64,000 nucleotides of DNA from Amorphus orientalis (GCF_030814015.1 NZ_JAUSUL010000002.1:744001-808000); one strand, 5' to 3'. Shown: positions 47,872 through 59,698, numbered from the stretch's first letter. The notes: generated by a model from the letters alone, not told the origin. Numbers and translations are program-made.

Positions 47872-49010
47872 GCGAACGCTTTTCCTTCACGCTGCTGGCG
47901 AACGACGGGGCGGCCCGGCGCGGCCGCCTGTCGACCCCCCACGGGCTGGTGGAGACGCCCGCCTTCATGCCGGTCGGCACCCAGGCCACCGTAAAGGCGA
48001 TGCTGCCGGAGCATGTGCGCGAGACCGGCGCAGACGTGGTGCTCGGCAACGTCTATCACCTGATGCTGCGCCCGGGCGCGGAACGGGTCGACCGCCTCGG
48101 CGGTCTGCACCGGTTCATGAACTGGCCGCACACGATCCTGACCGACTCCGGCGGTTTCCAGGTCATGTCGCTGGCCGCGCTGCGCAAGCTCGATGCGGAC
48201 GGGGTCACGTTCAAGAGCCACATCGACGGCTCGATGCACCGGCTCACGCCGGAGCGCTCCATCGAGATCCAGGGCCTGCTCGGTTCCGACATCCAGATGC
48301 AGCTCGACGAATGTGTGCGCCTGCCGGCGTCGCGAGACGAGATCGCGCGGGGCATGCGGCTGAGCCTGGACTGGGCGGAACGGTCCCGCACCGCGTTCGA
48401 GGGGTTCGGTGGTCCGGAAGCGGGGCGGGCGCTGTTCGGCATCGTGCAGGGCGGCGATGATCTGGCGCTGCGCGAGGAATCGGCAACCGCGCTCTCCGCC
48501 ATGCCGTTTGAAGGTTACTCCATCGGCGGGCTCGCGGTCGGTGAGCCCCAGCAGGTGATGTTCGACGTCACCGCCGCGACGACGGCCTTCCTGCCGACCG
48601 AAAAGCCCCGCTACCTGATGGGGGTGGGCACGCCGGACGATCTGGTCGGATCCGTCGCCCGCGGCGTCGACATGTTCGACTGCGTGATGCCCACGCGGGC
48701 AGGGCGGCATGGCGTCGCCTACACGCGCTTTGGCAAGCTGAATCTCAAGAACGCCCGCCATGCGGAGCAGATCGCGCCCCTCGATCCGGAGGGGCCGACG
48801 GAAATATCGCGCAGCTACAGCCGCGCCTATCTGCACCACCTGATCCGGGCCGGCGAGATGCTTGGCGCGACGCTTCTGACCTGGAACAACATCGCCTACT
48901 ATCAGGCCCTGATGCGCCGCCTTCGAACGGCCATCGAGGAGGGGCGTTTCGACGACGAGGCGGCGGTCATTCGCGAGGGCTGGGTGCGGGGAGACGTCGT
49001 CTCCTCATGA
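47868..49010 (+). CDS. tgt: Queuine/preQ1 tRNA-guanine transglycosylase
   Basis: A 380-residue TIM-barrel enzyme that swaps G34 of certain tRNAs for preQ1. It has [24 protein letters not shown] (catalytic Asp), [31 protein letters not shown] and the [20 protein letters not shown] / [18 protein letters not shown] (nucleophile Asp) segments. The C-terminal zinc site appears lacking: the region expected to hold C-x-C-x2-C reads [12 protein letters not shown]-like sequence (here [20 protein letters not shown]), with the cysteines replaced. Proteins without zinc ligands exist, but this deserves checking. GTG start overlapping queA. Confidence 0.93.
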   Translation: MSERFSFTLLANDGAARRGRLSTPHGLVETPAFMPVGTQATVKAMLPEHVRETGADVVLGNVYHLMLRPGAERVDRLGGLHRFMNWPHTILTDSGGFQVMSLAALRKLDADGVTFKSHIDGSMHRLTPERSIEIQGLLGSDIQMQLDECVRLPASRDEIARGMRLSLDWAERSRTAFEGFGGPEAGRALFGIVQGGDDLALREESATALSAMPFEGYSIGGLAVGEPQQVMFDVTAATTAFLPTEKPRYLMGVGTPDDLVGSVARGVDMFDCVMPTRAGRHGVAYTRFGKLNLKNARHAEQIAPLDPEGPTEISRSYSRAYLHHLIRAGEMLGATLLTWNNIAYYQALMRRLRTAIEEGRFDDEAAVIREGWVRGDVVSS

Positions 49011-49092
49011 TCGGCTCCCGGCTGCCTTCAAGGGGTGGCCATTGCCGACGCCCGAACCCATTTTGGGGAGACGAAGAGACGGGGCAGCCATC

Positions 49093-50325
49093 ATGCATAC
49101 GAGCGGACCTGCGGAAGCGCGCACCGACGTGCCCCCGGATTCGCATGCGATCCAGCAGCTCAGCGACTGGCTCGTCGAGCAGGGCCTGACGCGTGACAAT
49201 CTCGACGTGCTGATCCAGGGCTTCTGTGAAGGCGTGGCCGCGCTCGATATCCCGCTCGTCCGCATGCACATCTCCATCGCTGCGCTGCATCCAACGGTGA
49301 AGGGCTATGGCGGCTACTGGTGGCGTGGCCGAGGCTTCGTCGCCGAGGAGTATGAGCGCTCCAGCATGCCGCAGATCGGCTGGCAGTCGAGCCCGCTGCG
49401 CGTCATGCTGGAAGACGGCGTGATGGCCATGCGCTTCCGGCTCGACACGAACGAGCCGCTGGAGTTCCCGATCCTGGACGAGTTCAGAGAGGAGGGCGGG
49501 ACCGATTGGGTCGGCCGCATGGTTCAGTTCGGAGATGGCGAGAGCAGCACCGGGCTCCCCGGTATGCTCATGTCGTGGCTGTCGGATCACCCGGGCGGCT
49601 TCAGCGAGGCTGATCTCGCGACCCTTGATCGGCTGGTGCCAAGGCTCGGCCTCTCCTGCTACCGGATTGCGCTGAAGCGGGCGGCGGAAGACCTGCTCGA
49701 CGCCTATGTCGGCACCGATGCCGGCCACCGGGTGCTGTCGGGCCAGATCGAACGCGGGGCGGCGAGCCGGCTCAACGCCGTCATCATGGTCGCCGACCTG
49801 CGCGGCTTTACCCATTTCGCCGACGAGACCGAGGGCGAGGACGTGCTTGCCTCGCTCAACGATACGCTTGGCAGCCTTGCCGACATCGTCGATGCCCACA
49901 AGGGCGACGTCCTGAAATTCCTCGGCGATGGCTTCCTGGCGATCTTCAGCCTGGAGGGACGCGACCCGCCCGCGGTATGTGCCGAGGCGCTGGCTGCGGC
50001 GGACGCCATGCAGAAAGCCAACGATGAGCTGAACGCCGAGCGGACGGCGGTCGGTCGTCCGCCGCTGGTCGTCGATGTCGCGCTTCATCTCGGGGAGGTG
50101 ATGTACGGCAACGTCGGCTCGATGCGCCGCCTCGATTTCACCGTGATCGGACCTGCCGTCAACGAGGCGAGCCGCATCGAGGCGCTGTGCGAACCGCTGG
50201 GCGAGCGGCTGCTGGTGTCGGAGAGCTTTGCCGGCGTGTGCGGCGTCGGCCTGCGGACCGTTGGGACGCATGAGTTGCGGGGAGTGGCGAGGACCCAGGA
50301 GCTTTTTGCGCCGGTCCCCGGTTAG
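49093..50325 (+). CDS. Class III adenylate/guanylate cyclase with N-terminal sensor-like region
   Basis: About 410 residues from ATG 49093 (a TTG at 49042 with AAGGGG in front would add 17). The N-terminal ~210 residues have no motif I recognise; they contain GYGGYWWRGRGF and LDEFREEGGTDWVGRMVQFG, a pattern seen in cyclases of the CyaA group with a GAF-like front. The catalytic domain (about 220-410) has both metal Asp segments, VADLRGFTHFAD and KFLGDGFLAIF, and FTVIGPAVNEASRIEAL with the transition-state Asn and Arg. It has no membrane segment. cAMP is the likely product. The sensed signal is unknown. Confidence 0.88.
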   Translation: MHTSGPAEARTDVPPDSHAIQQLSDWLVEQGLTRDNLDVLIQGFCEGVAALDIPLVRMHISIAALHPTVKGYGGYWWRGRGFVAEEYERSSMPQIGWQSSPLRVMLEDGVMAMRFRLDTNEPLEFPILDEFREEGGTDWVGRMVQFGDGESSTGLPGMLMSWLSDHPGGFSEADLATLDRLVPRLGLSCYRIALKRAAEDLLDAYVGTDAGHRVLSGQIERGAASRLNAVIMVADLRGFTHFADETEGEDVLASLNDTLGSLADIVDAHKGDVLKFLGDGFLAIFSLEGRDPPAVCAEALAAADAMQKANDELNAERTAVGRPPLVVDVALHLGEVMYGNVGSMRRLDFTVIGPAVNEASRIEALCEPLGERLLVSESFAGVCGVGLRTVGTHELRGVARTQELFAPVPG

Positions 50326-50617
50326 CGCTGCCTGCCGTATTCTGGCGAGGGCGTCGGAATCAAACCGCCTGAGTTGTTCTCTGCCTGCACGCGTGTGTAG
50401 ACTTCTGATCATCGCCCGCAACACTTGGACTAAGCAGAGCGAATAACCTTTGCCGACGGACGATCGGCCGTTGCCCAACTTCTGCGCGACGTCGAGCGAA
50501 AGCAGGAATTGTTTACGTGGTGGCGCGGGACATTGATAAATGTAACCTTCCGCGCACTGCCCATATTCGATACCTTATTTCATGCTCGGCGCGGCCAATG
50601 CCCCATAGGGATCAAAA
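50326..50617. other. Gene-free spacer with falling G+C
   Basis: About 290 bp after the cyclase gene. G+C drops towards the right end, leading into the AT-rich small ORF. I see no gene, clear promoter or terminator. Confidence 0.4.
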
Positions 50618-50833
50618 GTGCTCGAGCGTCTAGCGCTGGTAATATATATGGTTTGCGTCGCGATTTCAGTATTAATTGAAATCGCGACGATTGTTATTTT
50701 TATAATATATTTAAATCAACGTGGCTGGCACTTTGAAGCGCCTGCTATTTTGTTTTTCATTTTCTCGCTGATTTTTGGATGGATTGTTTACGGAGTAGGG
50801 CGTGCGATATTGTTTATCGTTGTAGGTAGGTAG
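50618..50833 (+). CDS. Small AT-rich two-segment membrane protein, possibly acquired
   Basis: A 71-residue frame from GTG 50618, with AGGG about 8 bases upstream. Two strongly hydrophobic stretches (about 5-30, LALVIYMVCVAISVLIEIAT; and 42-70, PAILFFIFSLIFGWIVYGVG) are joined by a short polar loop NQRGWHFEA. Composition is far more AT-rich than in any neighbour, with ATA, TTA and ATT codons. A 13-bp perfect inverted repeat followed by a T-rich stretch lies inside the frame (50656-50689), so the frame could be accidental overlap with a regulatory or terminator element. No family recognised. Confidence 0.5.
   Translation: MLERLALVIYMVCVAISVLIEIATIVIFIIYLNQRGWHFEAPAILFFIFSLIFGWIVYGVGRAILFIVVGR
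50656..50689 (+). terminator. 13-bp perfect inverted repeat followed by T-rich DNA
   Basis: CGTCGCGATTTCA (50656-50668) and TGAAATCGCGACG (50677-50689) flank GTATTAAT. ATTGTTATTTTTATAATAT follows. Structurally it fits an intrinsic terminator on the plus strand, perhaps for the cyclase gene, but it lies inside the small membrane ORF. An operator is the alternative. Confidence 0.5.
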
Positions 50834-50860
50834 CGCATTGTAGGCGCACCTGCGCGAGAT

Positions 50861-53316
<2,456 letters not shown>

Positions 53317-53400
53317 TCCGGGCGGGGCAACGCATCGTTAAGGCGGGTGTGCGAGAACCGGAAAGCAGCGCTTTTGTGAGTAGCGAGTCGCGCGTTTTCC

Positions 53401-53754
53401 ATGGCCACCCGCCATCGCCGTCCAACAATCCTGTCCCGTCTGGTGCCGCCGATCCTGATGATCGCTCTGATCGTCTATTTCGTGTGGCACGGGCTTCACG
53501 GCGACTATGGTCTGTTCGCGCGCATCCGGCTCGAAGAGGACATCGCCCGGCTGAGTGCCGCGCGGGACGAGATACGGGGCCAGCGCCAGGCGCTGGAGGA
53601 GCGGGTGTCCCTGCTTCGCGCCGATCCGATCGACGCCGACATGCTGGACGAGCGGGCGCGCGCCAATCTCAATCTGGCCCATCCCGACGAGATCATCATC
53701 TACACGTCGCCACGGCTCGCGGCGGCCGGTGATGGGTCCTTGGCGCTGCGATAA
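53401..53754 (+). CDS. FtsB/DivIC-like septum formation protein
   Basis: A 117-residue bitopic membrane protein. A short cytoplasmic Arg-rich end is followed by one membrane segment (about 15-32, VPPILMIALIVYFVWHGL), then a coiled coil (about 38-72, IRLEEDIARLSAARDEIRGQ and RQALEERVSLLRAD) and the conserved region DMLDERARANLNLAHPDEII. Related to FtsB, which joins FtsL and FtsQ at the division site. Its place between eno and pdhA is common in alphaproteobacteria. Confidence 0.88.
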   Translation: MATRHRRPTILSRLVPPILMIALIVYFVWHGLHGDYGLFARIRLEEDIARLSAARDEIRGQRQALEERVSLLRADPIDADMLDERARANLNLAHPDEIIIYTSPRLAAAGDGSLALR

Positions 53755-53866
53755 CACCATCTGAGATCGCGATTTCTCAACTGCGACCGTGTTGCGCTCT
53801 TTCACGGTCGTGTTCCCTTCGCTAATGTCCGTCCGACCCGCCTCGGAGGAATGCCGGAGAGCTTTG

Positions 53867-54997
53867 ATGGCTGAAAAGAAAACCACGCCGAGCCGAAAGC
53901 GCACCACGGGGACGTCCCGTTCGACGGGTGCCTCGCGCAGCCGGTCGACTTCGCGCAGCCAGTCGGCGAAGAGCTCCACGACCAAGGCGAGCACCGCCAA
54001 GACCAAAACGGCGGAAACGCTGACCGGCGAGACCGTCGAGTTCACCAAGGATCAGGACGTCTACGCCTACCGCGAGATGCTGCTCGTCCGCCGCTTCGAG
54101 GAGAAGGCGGGCCAGCTCTACGGCATGGGCCTGATCGGCGGATTCTGCCATCTCTATATCGGCCAGGAGGCGGTCGTCGTCGGGGTGCAGCTCGCCCTCA
54201 AGGAAGGCGACCAGATCATCACCGGTTATCGCGACCACGGCCACATGATCGCCTGCGGCATGGAAGCCAAGGGCGTGATGGCCGAGCTGACCGGCCGCCG
54301 CTCGGGCTACTCGAAGGGCAAGGGCGGCTCGATGCACATGTTTTCGACCGACAAGCACTTCTATGGCGGCCACGGCATCGTCGGCGCCCAGGTGCCGCTG
54401 GGTACCGGGCTCGCGTTCGCCAATAGCTACCGGGAGAACGATTCCGTCTCGGTGACCTATTTCGGCGATGGCGCATCCAATCAGGGCCAGGTCTACGAGA
54501 GCTTCAACATGGCGAAGCTCTGGAACCTGCCGGTCGTCTACGTGATCGAGAACAACAAGTACGGCATGGGCACGTCGGTCGAGCGGGCCTCGTCGACGAC
54601 GAACCTGTCCCACCGCGGCGCGTCCTTCGAGATTCCGGGCGAACAGGTCGACGGGATGGAGGTCCATGCCGTGCGCGCTGCCGCCGAGCGGGCCGTCGCC
54701 CACGCACGGGCGGGCAAGGGGCCTTATATTCTCGAGATGCTGACCTACCGCTACCGCGGCCACTCCATGTCCGATCCGGCCAAGTACCGGACCCGCGACG
54801 AGGTCAACAAGATGCGGACCGAGCACGATCCGATCGAGCAGTTGCGCAAGCGCCTGATCGACGAGCACGGCATGTCCGAGGACGACGTGAAGGCGATCGA
54901 CAAGGAAGTGCGCGACATCATCAACGACTCCGCCGAGTTCGCTCAGTCCGATCCGGAACCGGATCCGTCCGAGCTGTGGACCGACGTGGTGCGATGA
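53867..54997 (+). CDS. pdhA: Pyruvate dehydrogenase E1 component, alpha subunit
   Basis: A 376-residue thiamine-diphosphate enzyme subunit that decarboxylates pyruvate in the PDH complex. The TPP-binding motif is GDGASNQGQVYESFNMAKLW with the closing N; RDHGHMIACGM and TYRYRGHSMSDPAKYRTRDE (phosphorylation-loop region) are typical. Residues about 5-48 are a low-complexity Ser/Thr/Lys/Arg tail absent from many homologues. The start 53867 (MAEKKTTPSRKR) is chosen by an upstream GGAG; 26 earlier codons do not fit. Followed by pdhB after 68 bp. Confidence 0.95.
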   Translation: MAEKKTTPSRKRTTGTSRSTGASRSRSTSRSQSAKSSTTKASTAKTKTAETLTGETVEFTKDQDVYAYREMLLVRRFEEKAGQLYGMGLIGGFCHLYIGQEAVVVGVQLALKEGDQIITGYRDHGHMIACGMEAKGVMAELTGRRSGYSKGKGGSMHMFSTDKHFYGGHGIVGAQVPLGTGLAFANSYRENDSVSVTYFGDGASNQGQVYESFNMAKLWNLPVVYVIENNKYGMGTSVERASSTTNLSHRGASFEIPGEQVDGMEVHAVRAAAERAVAHARAGKGPYILEMLTYRYRGHSMSDPAKYRTRDEVNKMRTEHDPIEQLRKRLIDEHGMSEDDVKAIDKEVRDIINDSAEFAQSDPEPDPSELWTDVVR

Positions 54998-55065
54998 GCC
55001 ATCGCGTCGCGACAGTGCGGCGGATGAGCAAGAACAGATAACAGGCTTGTTGACGGGAGCCAGGA

Positions 55066-56496
55066 ATGCCGACCGAAATTCTGATGCCGGCGCTCTCGCC
55101 CACGATGGAAGAGGGCAAACTCGCCAAGTGGGTGAAGAAGGAGGGCGATAGCGTCTCGGCGGGCGACGTCGTCGCCGAGATCGAGACCGACAAGGCGACG
55201 ATGGAGGTCGAGGCGGTCGACGAAGGCACCCTCGGCAAGATTCTCGTCGACGAAGGCACCGACGGCGTGAAGGTGAATACGCCGATCGCGCTTCTGCTCG
55301 GCGAGGGCGAGGACGAAAGCGCCCTCAAGGAGGCGCCGAAGTCGAACGGCTCCGAGGCCCCCGCGCCCGCGGAAGAGAAGGCGGAAGAGAGCAAGGGCGA
55401 CAAGGACGAACCGTCCTCGGACGCCGCGAAGGTCCCGGCCGCACCGGCCACCGGTCCGGCGCCGGCCGAAAAGACCTGGGACGCCAAGGATCCGGAGATC
55501 CCGGAAGGCACCGAGATGGTCCAGATCACGGTGCGCGAGGCGCTCCGGGACGCCATGGCCGAGGAGATGCGCCGCGACGGCGACGTCTTCGTCATGGGCG
55601 AGGAGGTCGCGGAGTATCAGGGCGCCTACAAGATCACCCAGGGACTGCTGGACGAGTTCGGCGCCAAGCGCGTGGTCGACACGCCGATCACCGAGCACGG
55701 CTTCACCGGTCTCGGCGTCGGCGCCGGCTTTGCCGGCCTGAAGCCGATCGTGGAGTTCATGACCTTCAACTTCGCCATGCAGGCGATGGACCAGATCATC
55801 AACTCCGCGGCCAAGACCCACTACATGTCCGGCGGTCTGATCGGCTGTTCGATCGTGTTCCGCGGGCCGAACGGCGCCGCCGCCCGCGTGGCCGCCCAGC
55901 ATTCCCAGGACTACGCCTCCTGGTATGCCCACGTTCCGGGGCTGCGCGTGATCCAGCCCTATTCGGCGGCCGACGCGAAGGGTCTGCTCAAGGCGGCGAT
56001 CCGCGACCCGAACCCGGTCGTGTTCCTGGAAAACGAGATCCTGTACGGCCACACCTTCGAGATCCCGAAGATGGACGATTTCGTCGTGCCGATCGGCAAG
56101 GCGAAGATCGAGCGCTCCGGCAAGGACGTGACCATCGTCTCGTTCGGCATCGGCATGACCTACGCCATGCAGGCGGCCGAGGAACTCGCCGGAATGGGCA
56201 TCGAGGCGGAGGTCGTGAACCTGCGCACGCTGCGGCCGATGGACATCGAGACCGTGGTGGAATCGGTCAGGAAGACGAACCGCTGCGTGACCGTGGAAGA
56301 GGGCTGGCCGGTCTGCTCGATCGGTTCGGAGATCTCAGCCCGGCTGATGGAGATGGCGTTCGATCACCTCGACGCGCCGGTTCTGCGCATCACCGGCAAG
56401 GACGTGCCGATGCCCTATGCCGCCAACCTTGAAAAGCTTGCCCTGCCCACCGTCGCGGAAGTGATCGAGGCGTGTAAGAGCGTTTGCTATGTATGA
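55066..56496 (+). CDS. pdhB: Pyruvate dehydrogenase E1 component, beta subunit with N-terminal lipoyl domain
   Basis: A 476-residue protein. Residues 1-80 form a biotinyl/lipoyl domain with the lipoylation site [14 protein letters not shown], then an Ala/Pro/Glu-rich linker (about 85-140) and the E1-beta core ([60 protein letters not shown]). A lipoyl domain on E1-beta is a known alphaproteobacterial feature. The extreme C-terminus reads ACKSVCYV and overlaps the next, compositionally odd gene by 8 bp, so the last residues may have been altered by an insertion. Confidence 0.95.
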   Translation: MPTEILMPALSPTMEEGKLAKWVKKEGDSVSAGDVVAEIETDKATMEVEAVDEGTLGKILVDEGTDGVKVNTPIALLLGEGEDESALKEAPKSNGSEAPAPAEEKAEESKGDKDEPSSDAAKVPAAPATGPAPAEKTWDAKDPEIPEGTEMVQITVREALRDAMAEEMRRDGDVFVMGEEVAEYQGAYKITQGLLDEFGAKRVVDTPITEHGFTGLGVGAGFAGLKPIVEFMTFNFAMQAMDQIINSAAKTHYMSGGLIGCSIVFRGPNGAAARVAAQHSQDYASWYAHVPGLRVIQPYSAADAKGLLKAAIRDPNPVVFLENEILYGHTFEIPKMDDFVVPIGKAKIERSGKDVTIVSFGIGMTYAMQAAEELAGMGIEAEVVNLRTLRPMDIETVVESVRKTNRCVTVEEGWPVCSIGSEISARLMEMAFDHLDAPVLRITGKDVPMPYAANLEKLALPTVAEVIEACKSVCYV

Positions 56497-56869
56497 CAAC
56501 CACAAGATCTGCCCCGATCTTGACGTTGGAAGTAGATGCTTTGTCTTAGAGCTGAATAATTCAGGGAAGGTGGAGCGTAAGCTCCATCAGCATATCGATA
56601 AGAGACGCATGGGCAGAGAAGCGGTGGTAAGTGCCGTTCGCGGATTGGTTGCGCGATACTATTACGGTTCTGGAATGAGTGGTGAAATGATATTGGCCGC
56701 TCACTGCAATTCTCGCGGGGGCTCGCCCTCCAAAGATCCGGCGCTCGACGTGAGGTGCGCATTTATCGAGCCTGGGGTTAAACGGCTCTATTGCGGAAAA
56801 GACACGATCGCTTGGGTCGACGAGGTAGTTTCACCATCTTCGTTTCGCTCCGGCCAAGGTGAGGGATAA
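56489..56869 (+). CDS. Unknown protein inserted between pdhB and pdhC
   Basis: A 126-residue frame starting at ATG 56489 inside the pdhB stop region and ending 3 bp before pdhC. It contains [40 protein letters not shown] and [21 protein letters not shown] recognise no family; there is no signal peptide or membrane segment. G+C (about half) and codon use differ sharply from the flanking pdh genes, which suggests foreign origin. Translation is probably coupled to pdhB. pdhB and pdhC are usually adjacent or nearly so, so this is an unusual guest. Confidence 0.6.
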   Translation: MYDNHKICPDLDVGSRCFVLELNNSGKVERKLHQHIDKRRMGREAVVSAVRGLVARYYYGSGMSGEMILAAHCNSRGGSPSKDPALDVRCAFIEPGVKRLYCGKDTIAWVDEVVSPSSFRSGQGEG

Positions 56870-56872
56870 GAG

Positions 56873-58273
56873 ATGCCAACACCGATCCTGATGCCTGCCC
56901 TGTCGCCGACCATGGAGGCGGGCAATCTCGCCAAGTGGCACGTCAAGGAAGGCGATACCGTCTCCGCCGGCGACGTGGTCGCGGAAATCGAGACCGACAA
57001 GGCGACCATGGAGGTCGAGGCGGTCGACGAGGGCACCGTCGGCAAGATCCTTGTCGCCGAAGGCACGAACGACGTGCCTGTGAACGAGCCGATCGCGATG
57101 CTGCTCGAAGAGGGCGAGGACGCCAGCGCCCTGGAGAATGCGGACACGTCCGCGCCGGCGCCTGCGGCCAAGGAAGAGGCGAAGGCCGAACCGGCCGAGA
57201 GCAAGGCCGAGACGAAGAGCGAACCGGCTGCGCCGCAAGGCGCGAAGGTGCCCGCCGCCGGCGAGGGCGTGAGCCCGTCCGTTCCGTCGGCAGCGCCCAA
57301 GGCCAATGGCGACGGCCGCGTGTTTTCCTCGCCGCTCGCCCGCCGGCTGGCGGACGAGAACGGCATCGACCTGTCCCGCCTGTCCGGCTCCGGTCCCCAT
57401 GGCCGGGTGGTCAAGCGCGATGTGGAAAAGGCCCTGAAGGAGGGTGTGCCCGCGGCCGCGGAGGCGCCCAAGGCAGACAAGTCCGCTCCGGCATCCGCCG
57501 GTGGCGCGCCGTCCGCTCCGGCTCCGGCTGGCATGACCGACGACCAGATCCGCGCCATGTACAAGGAAGGGAGCTTTTCCGAGCTTCCCCATGACGGCAT
57601 GCGCAAGACGATCGCGCGCCGCCTTGTGGAGGCCAAGCAGACCGTCCCGCACTTTTATCTGACCATCGACACGGAGCTCGACGCGCTTCTGAAGATGCGC
57701 AAGGAGCTGAACGATGCGGCGCCGACCGACAAGGACGGCAAGCCGGCCTACAAGCTCTCGGTCAACGACTTCATCATCAAGGCGCTGGCCAGAGCCCTGG
57801 TGGCCGTTCCGATGGCGAACGCCACCTACACCTCCACAGCGCGCCTGATGCACGAGCACGTGGACGTGGGCGTCGCCGTTGCCATTCCGGACGGGCTGAT
57901 CACGCCGGTGGTGCGGGAAGCGGATCTGAAGCCGCTGTCGGTTATCTCCAATGAAGTGAAGGACCTGGCCAAGCGCGCTCGCGACAAGAAGCTGAAGCCG
58001 GAAGAGTACCAGGGTGGCGTCACGTCCGTGTCCAACCTCGGCATGTACGGCATTCGTGACTTCGGGGCTGTGATCAACCCGCCGCAGTCGACGATCCTGG
58101 CGGTGGGCCAGGGCGAGGAACGCGCCGTTGTGAAGGACGGGGCGCTCGCCATCGCGACGGTGATGACGGTGACCCTGTCGGTCGATCACCGGGCCGTGGA
58201 CGGCGCGCTCGGCGCGGAGCTTCTGGCCGCCTTCAAGCCGCTGATCGAGAACCCGCTGTCGATGCTGGTCTGA
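56873..58273 (+). CDS. pdhC: Dihydrolipoamide acetyltransferase, E2 of pyruvate dehydrogenase
   Basis: A 466-residue protein transferring the acetyl group from lipoamide to CoA. Domains: one lipoyl domain (1-78, lipoyl Lys in [14 protein letters not shown]), Ala/Glu-rich linker, peripheral subunit-binding domain (about 143-180, FSSPLARRLADENGIDLSRL), second linker, and catalytic domain (about 235-466) with TLSVDHRAVDGALGAELLAA holding the active-site His and Asp. The lipoyl domain is nearly identical to that of pdhB. Confidence 0.96.
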   Translation: MPTPILMPALSPTMEAGNLAKWHVKEGDTVSAGDVVAEIETDKATMEVEAVDEGTVGKILVAEGTNDVPVNEPIAMLLEEGEDASALENADTSAPAPAAKEEAKAEPAESKAETKSEPAAPQGAKVPAAGEGVSPSVPSAAPKANGDGRVFSSPLARRLADENGIDLSRLSGSGPHGRVVKRDVEKALKEGVPAAAEAPKADKSAPASAGGAPSAPAPAGMTDDQIRAMYKEGSFSELPHDGMRKTIARRLVEAKQTVPHFYLTIDTELDALLKMRKELNDAAPTDKDGKPAYKLSVNDFIIKALARALVAVPMANATYTSTARLMHEHVDVGVAVAIPDGLITPVVREADLKPLSVISNEVKDLAKRARDKKLKPEEYQGGVTSVSNLGMYGIRDFGAVINPPQSTILAVGQGEERAVVKDGALAIATVMTVTLSVDHRAVDGALGAELLAAFKPLIENPLSMLV

Positions 58274-58316
58274 GTTCCCGTCTGAGAGGGCGGGTGTAAA
58301 TCCCTGCCTGCACTGA

Positions 58317-59492
58317 TTATTCCTTCAGCGCAGCTGCGGCTGCCGCATATCCGCCTTCCGCGCCGTCGACGAAGTGGAAGTGGGTGTTCGACGTGATCGA
58401 CGGCACGAAACAGGTCATCACCGCCGACTGCTGACGCAGCAGTCCGAAGCGCAGTGTGCCTTCGTCGCGGGCGTGCTTTAAAATGCGCTCGATCCGGTTG
58501 GCGGTCGCGACGGGGCAGTCGACGGTCATCCGCATCCCGTCCTGGTATTTTCGGAAGTCGGCGTTGAGCGACGTGTAGGTCCGGTAGGCGACCGGATCGA
58601 ATTCGCCCAGATTGCGACTGGTCCGGTCCAGGACCCAGGCGATCAGGGAAATCATCCCGATCTTCAGCTTCTGCTTGAACAGCGAAGCCGTTCCGCGGGT
58701 CGCCCGCGCTTCCAGGTCGAGACCCTTCGGCGGCCATTGGAAATCCGGTCCCTCCGGCGGAACCGGCCGGCCGCCGTCGCGCTCATCCGCCAACTCGGCG
58801 ATCAGCTTCCCCATCGTCTCCAGAAAGGCCGGGTCGTCGTCTCCCCGGCTCGGCAGTGCGACGAGGGTCAGGATGGTTCCGTGCTCGGGCTCGAGCGCGG
58901 CCCAGCGACAGGAGAGGCCGGTCAGATCCGGGCGGGTGCCTTCGGGCGCGAGGAGATGCGGCAGGTCGCCCGCCTTCATAGCGGCTTCCGCCCAGGAGAT
59001 CCCGCCGCCGGCGAAGAGCGCGTAGACGGCGGCATCGGACGCGCCAAACCGGGCGACGCGCACATCGCGTCCCGCCGCGCGGATCTCGCCGATCGTGACG
59101 GTCGCGGCTCTCAGCGTCAGGTCCAGGTCTTCGGTAACCCAGCGGGCGGTCGCGGCGAGGGCCTGCTCCGCCGTCTCCCGATCCTCGGGCGGCAGGGCGA
59201 AGGCCGCGCCGTCGCCACCGAAGACGAACGGAAAGGACTGGTCGCCGCCGAGCGCGTTGGCGACGGCCGCGATCGACGCGGCGCCGGCCATGTTGACCGC
59301 CTTGTAGCGTCCGGCGCGGATCGCTTCGGTGGATGTGACGACGTCGGTCACGCCGACGAACCAGTCGTCCGGAAGCGGCGCATAGGCGTTCGGGTCGACG
59401 ACGGCGGCAAAGTCGATGAGGACCGGGCGGCTCGAATAGGCCGCGTAGGGCAGGGGCATGATCGGATGTTTGGGCGCGGAGATTGAGGTCAT
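58317..59492 (-). CDS. DUF3095 family protein (cyclase-related)
   Basis: A 391-residue protein with the DUF3095 layout: DWFVGVTDVVTSTEAIRAGR (about 43-62), KAVNMAGAASIAAVANALGG, FPFVFGGDGAAFALPPED, LKIGMISLIAWVLDRTSRNL and a C-terminal MTVDCPVATANRIERIL. VTDVVTS and FGGDGA look like degenerate versions of the two metal-Asp segments of class III nucleotide cyclases. Activity is unproven for the family. It lies on the opposite strand between pdhC and lpdA, splitting the PDH genes. The start could also be MPLPYAAYS a few codons in. Confidence 0.85.
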   Translation of the reverse strand: MTSISAPKHPIMPLPYAAYSSRPVLIDFAAVVDPNAYAPLPDDWFVGVTDVVTSTEAIRAGRYKAVNMAGAASIAAVANALGGDQSFPFVFGGDGAAFALPPEDRETAEQALAATARWVTEDLDLTLRAATVTIGEIRAAGRDVRVARFGASDAAVYALFAGGGISWAEAAMKAGDLPHLLAPEGTRPDLTGLSCRWAALEPEHGTILTLVALPSRGDDDPAFLETMGKLIAELADERDGGRPVPPEGPDFQWPPKGLDLEARATRGTASLFKQKLKIGMISLIAWVLDRTSRNLGEFDPVAYRTYTSLNADFRKYQDGMRMTVDCPVATANRIERILKHARDEGTLRFGLLRQQSAVMTCFVPSITSNTHFHFVDGAEGGYAAAAAALKE

Positions 59493-59698
59493 ATCCGCTT
59501 TACGCGGCGGGGCTGCGCCCGGTTTGCATAATCCGCATGGACCGGATGCGGTTCCGGGGTGGCGCAGCCGGCAAAGAGGCTCGACAATCCCGGTCGATCG
59601 GTGCTGAAACAGGGGCCGAAAACGCGGGCATCGCGCCCGCGACGAGTTGCCGGCCCGGTCAGAAGGGCCGAACCGGCAAAGCCGCTAAGGAGGGCGCG

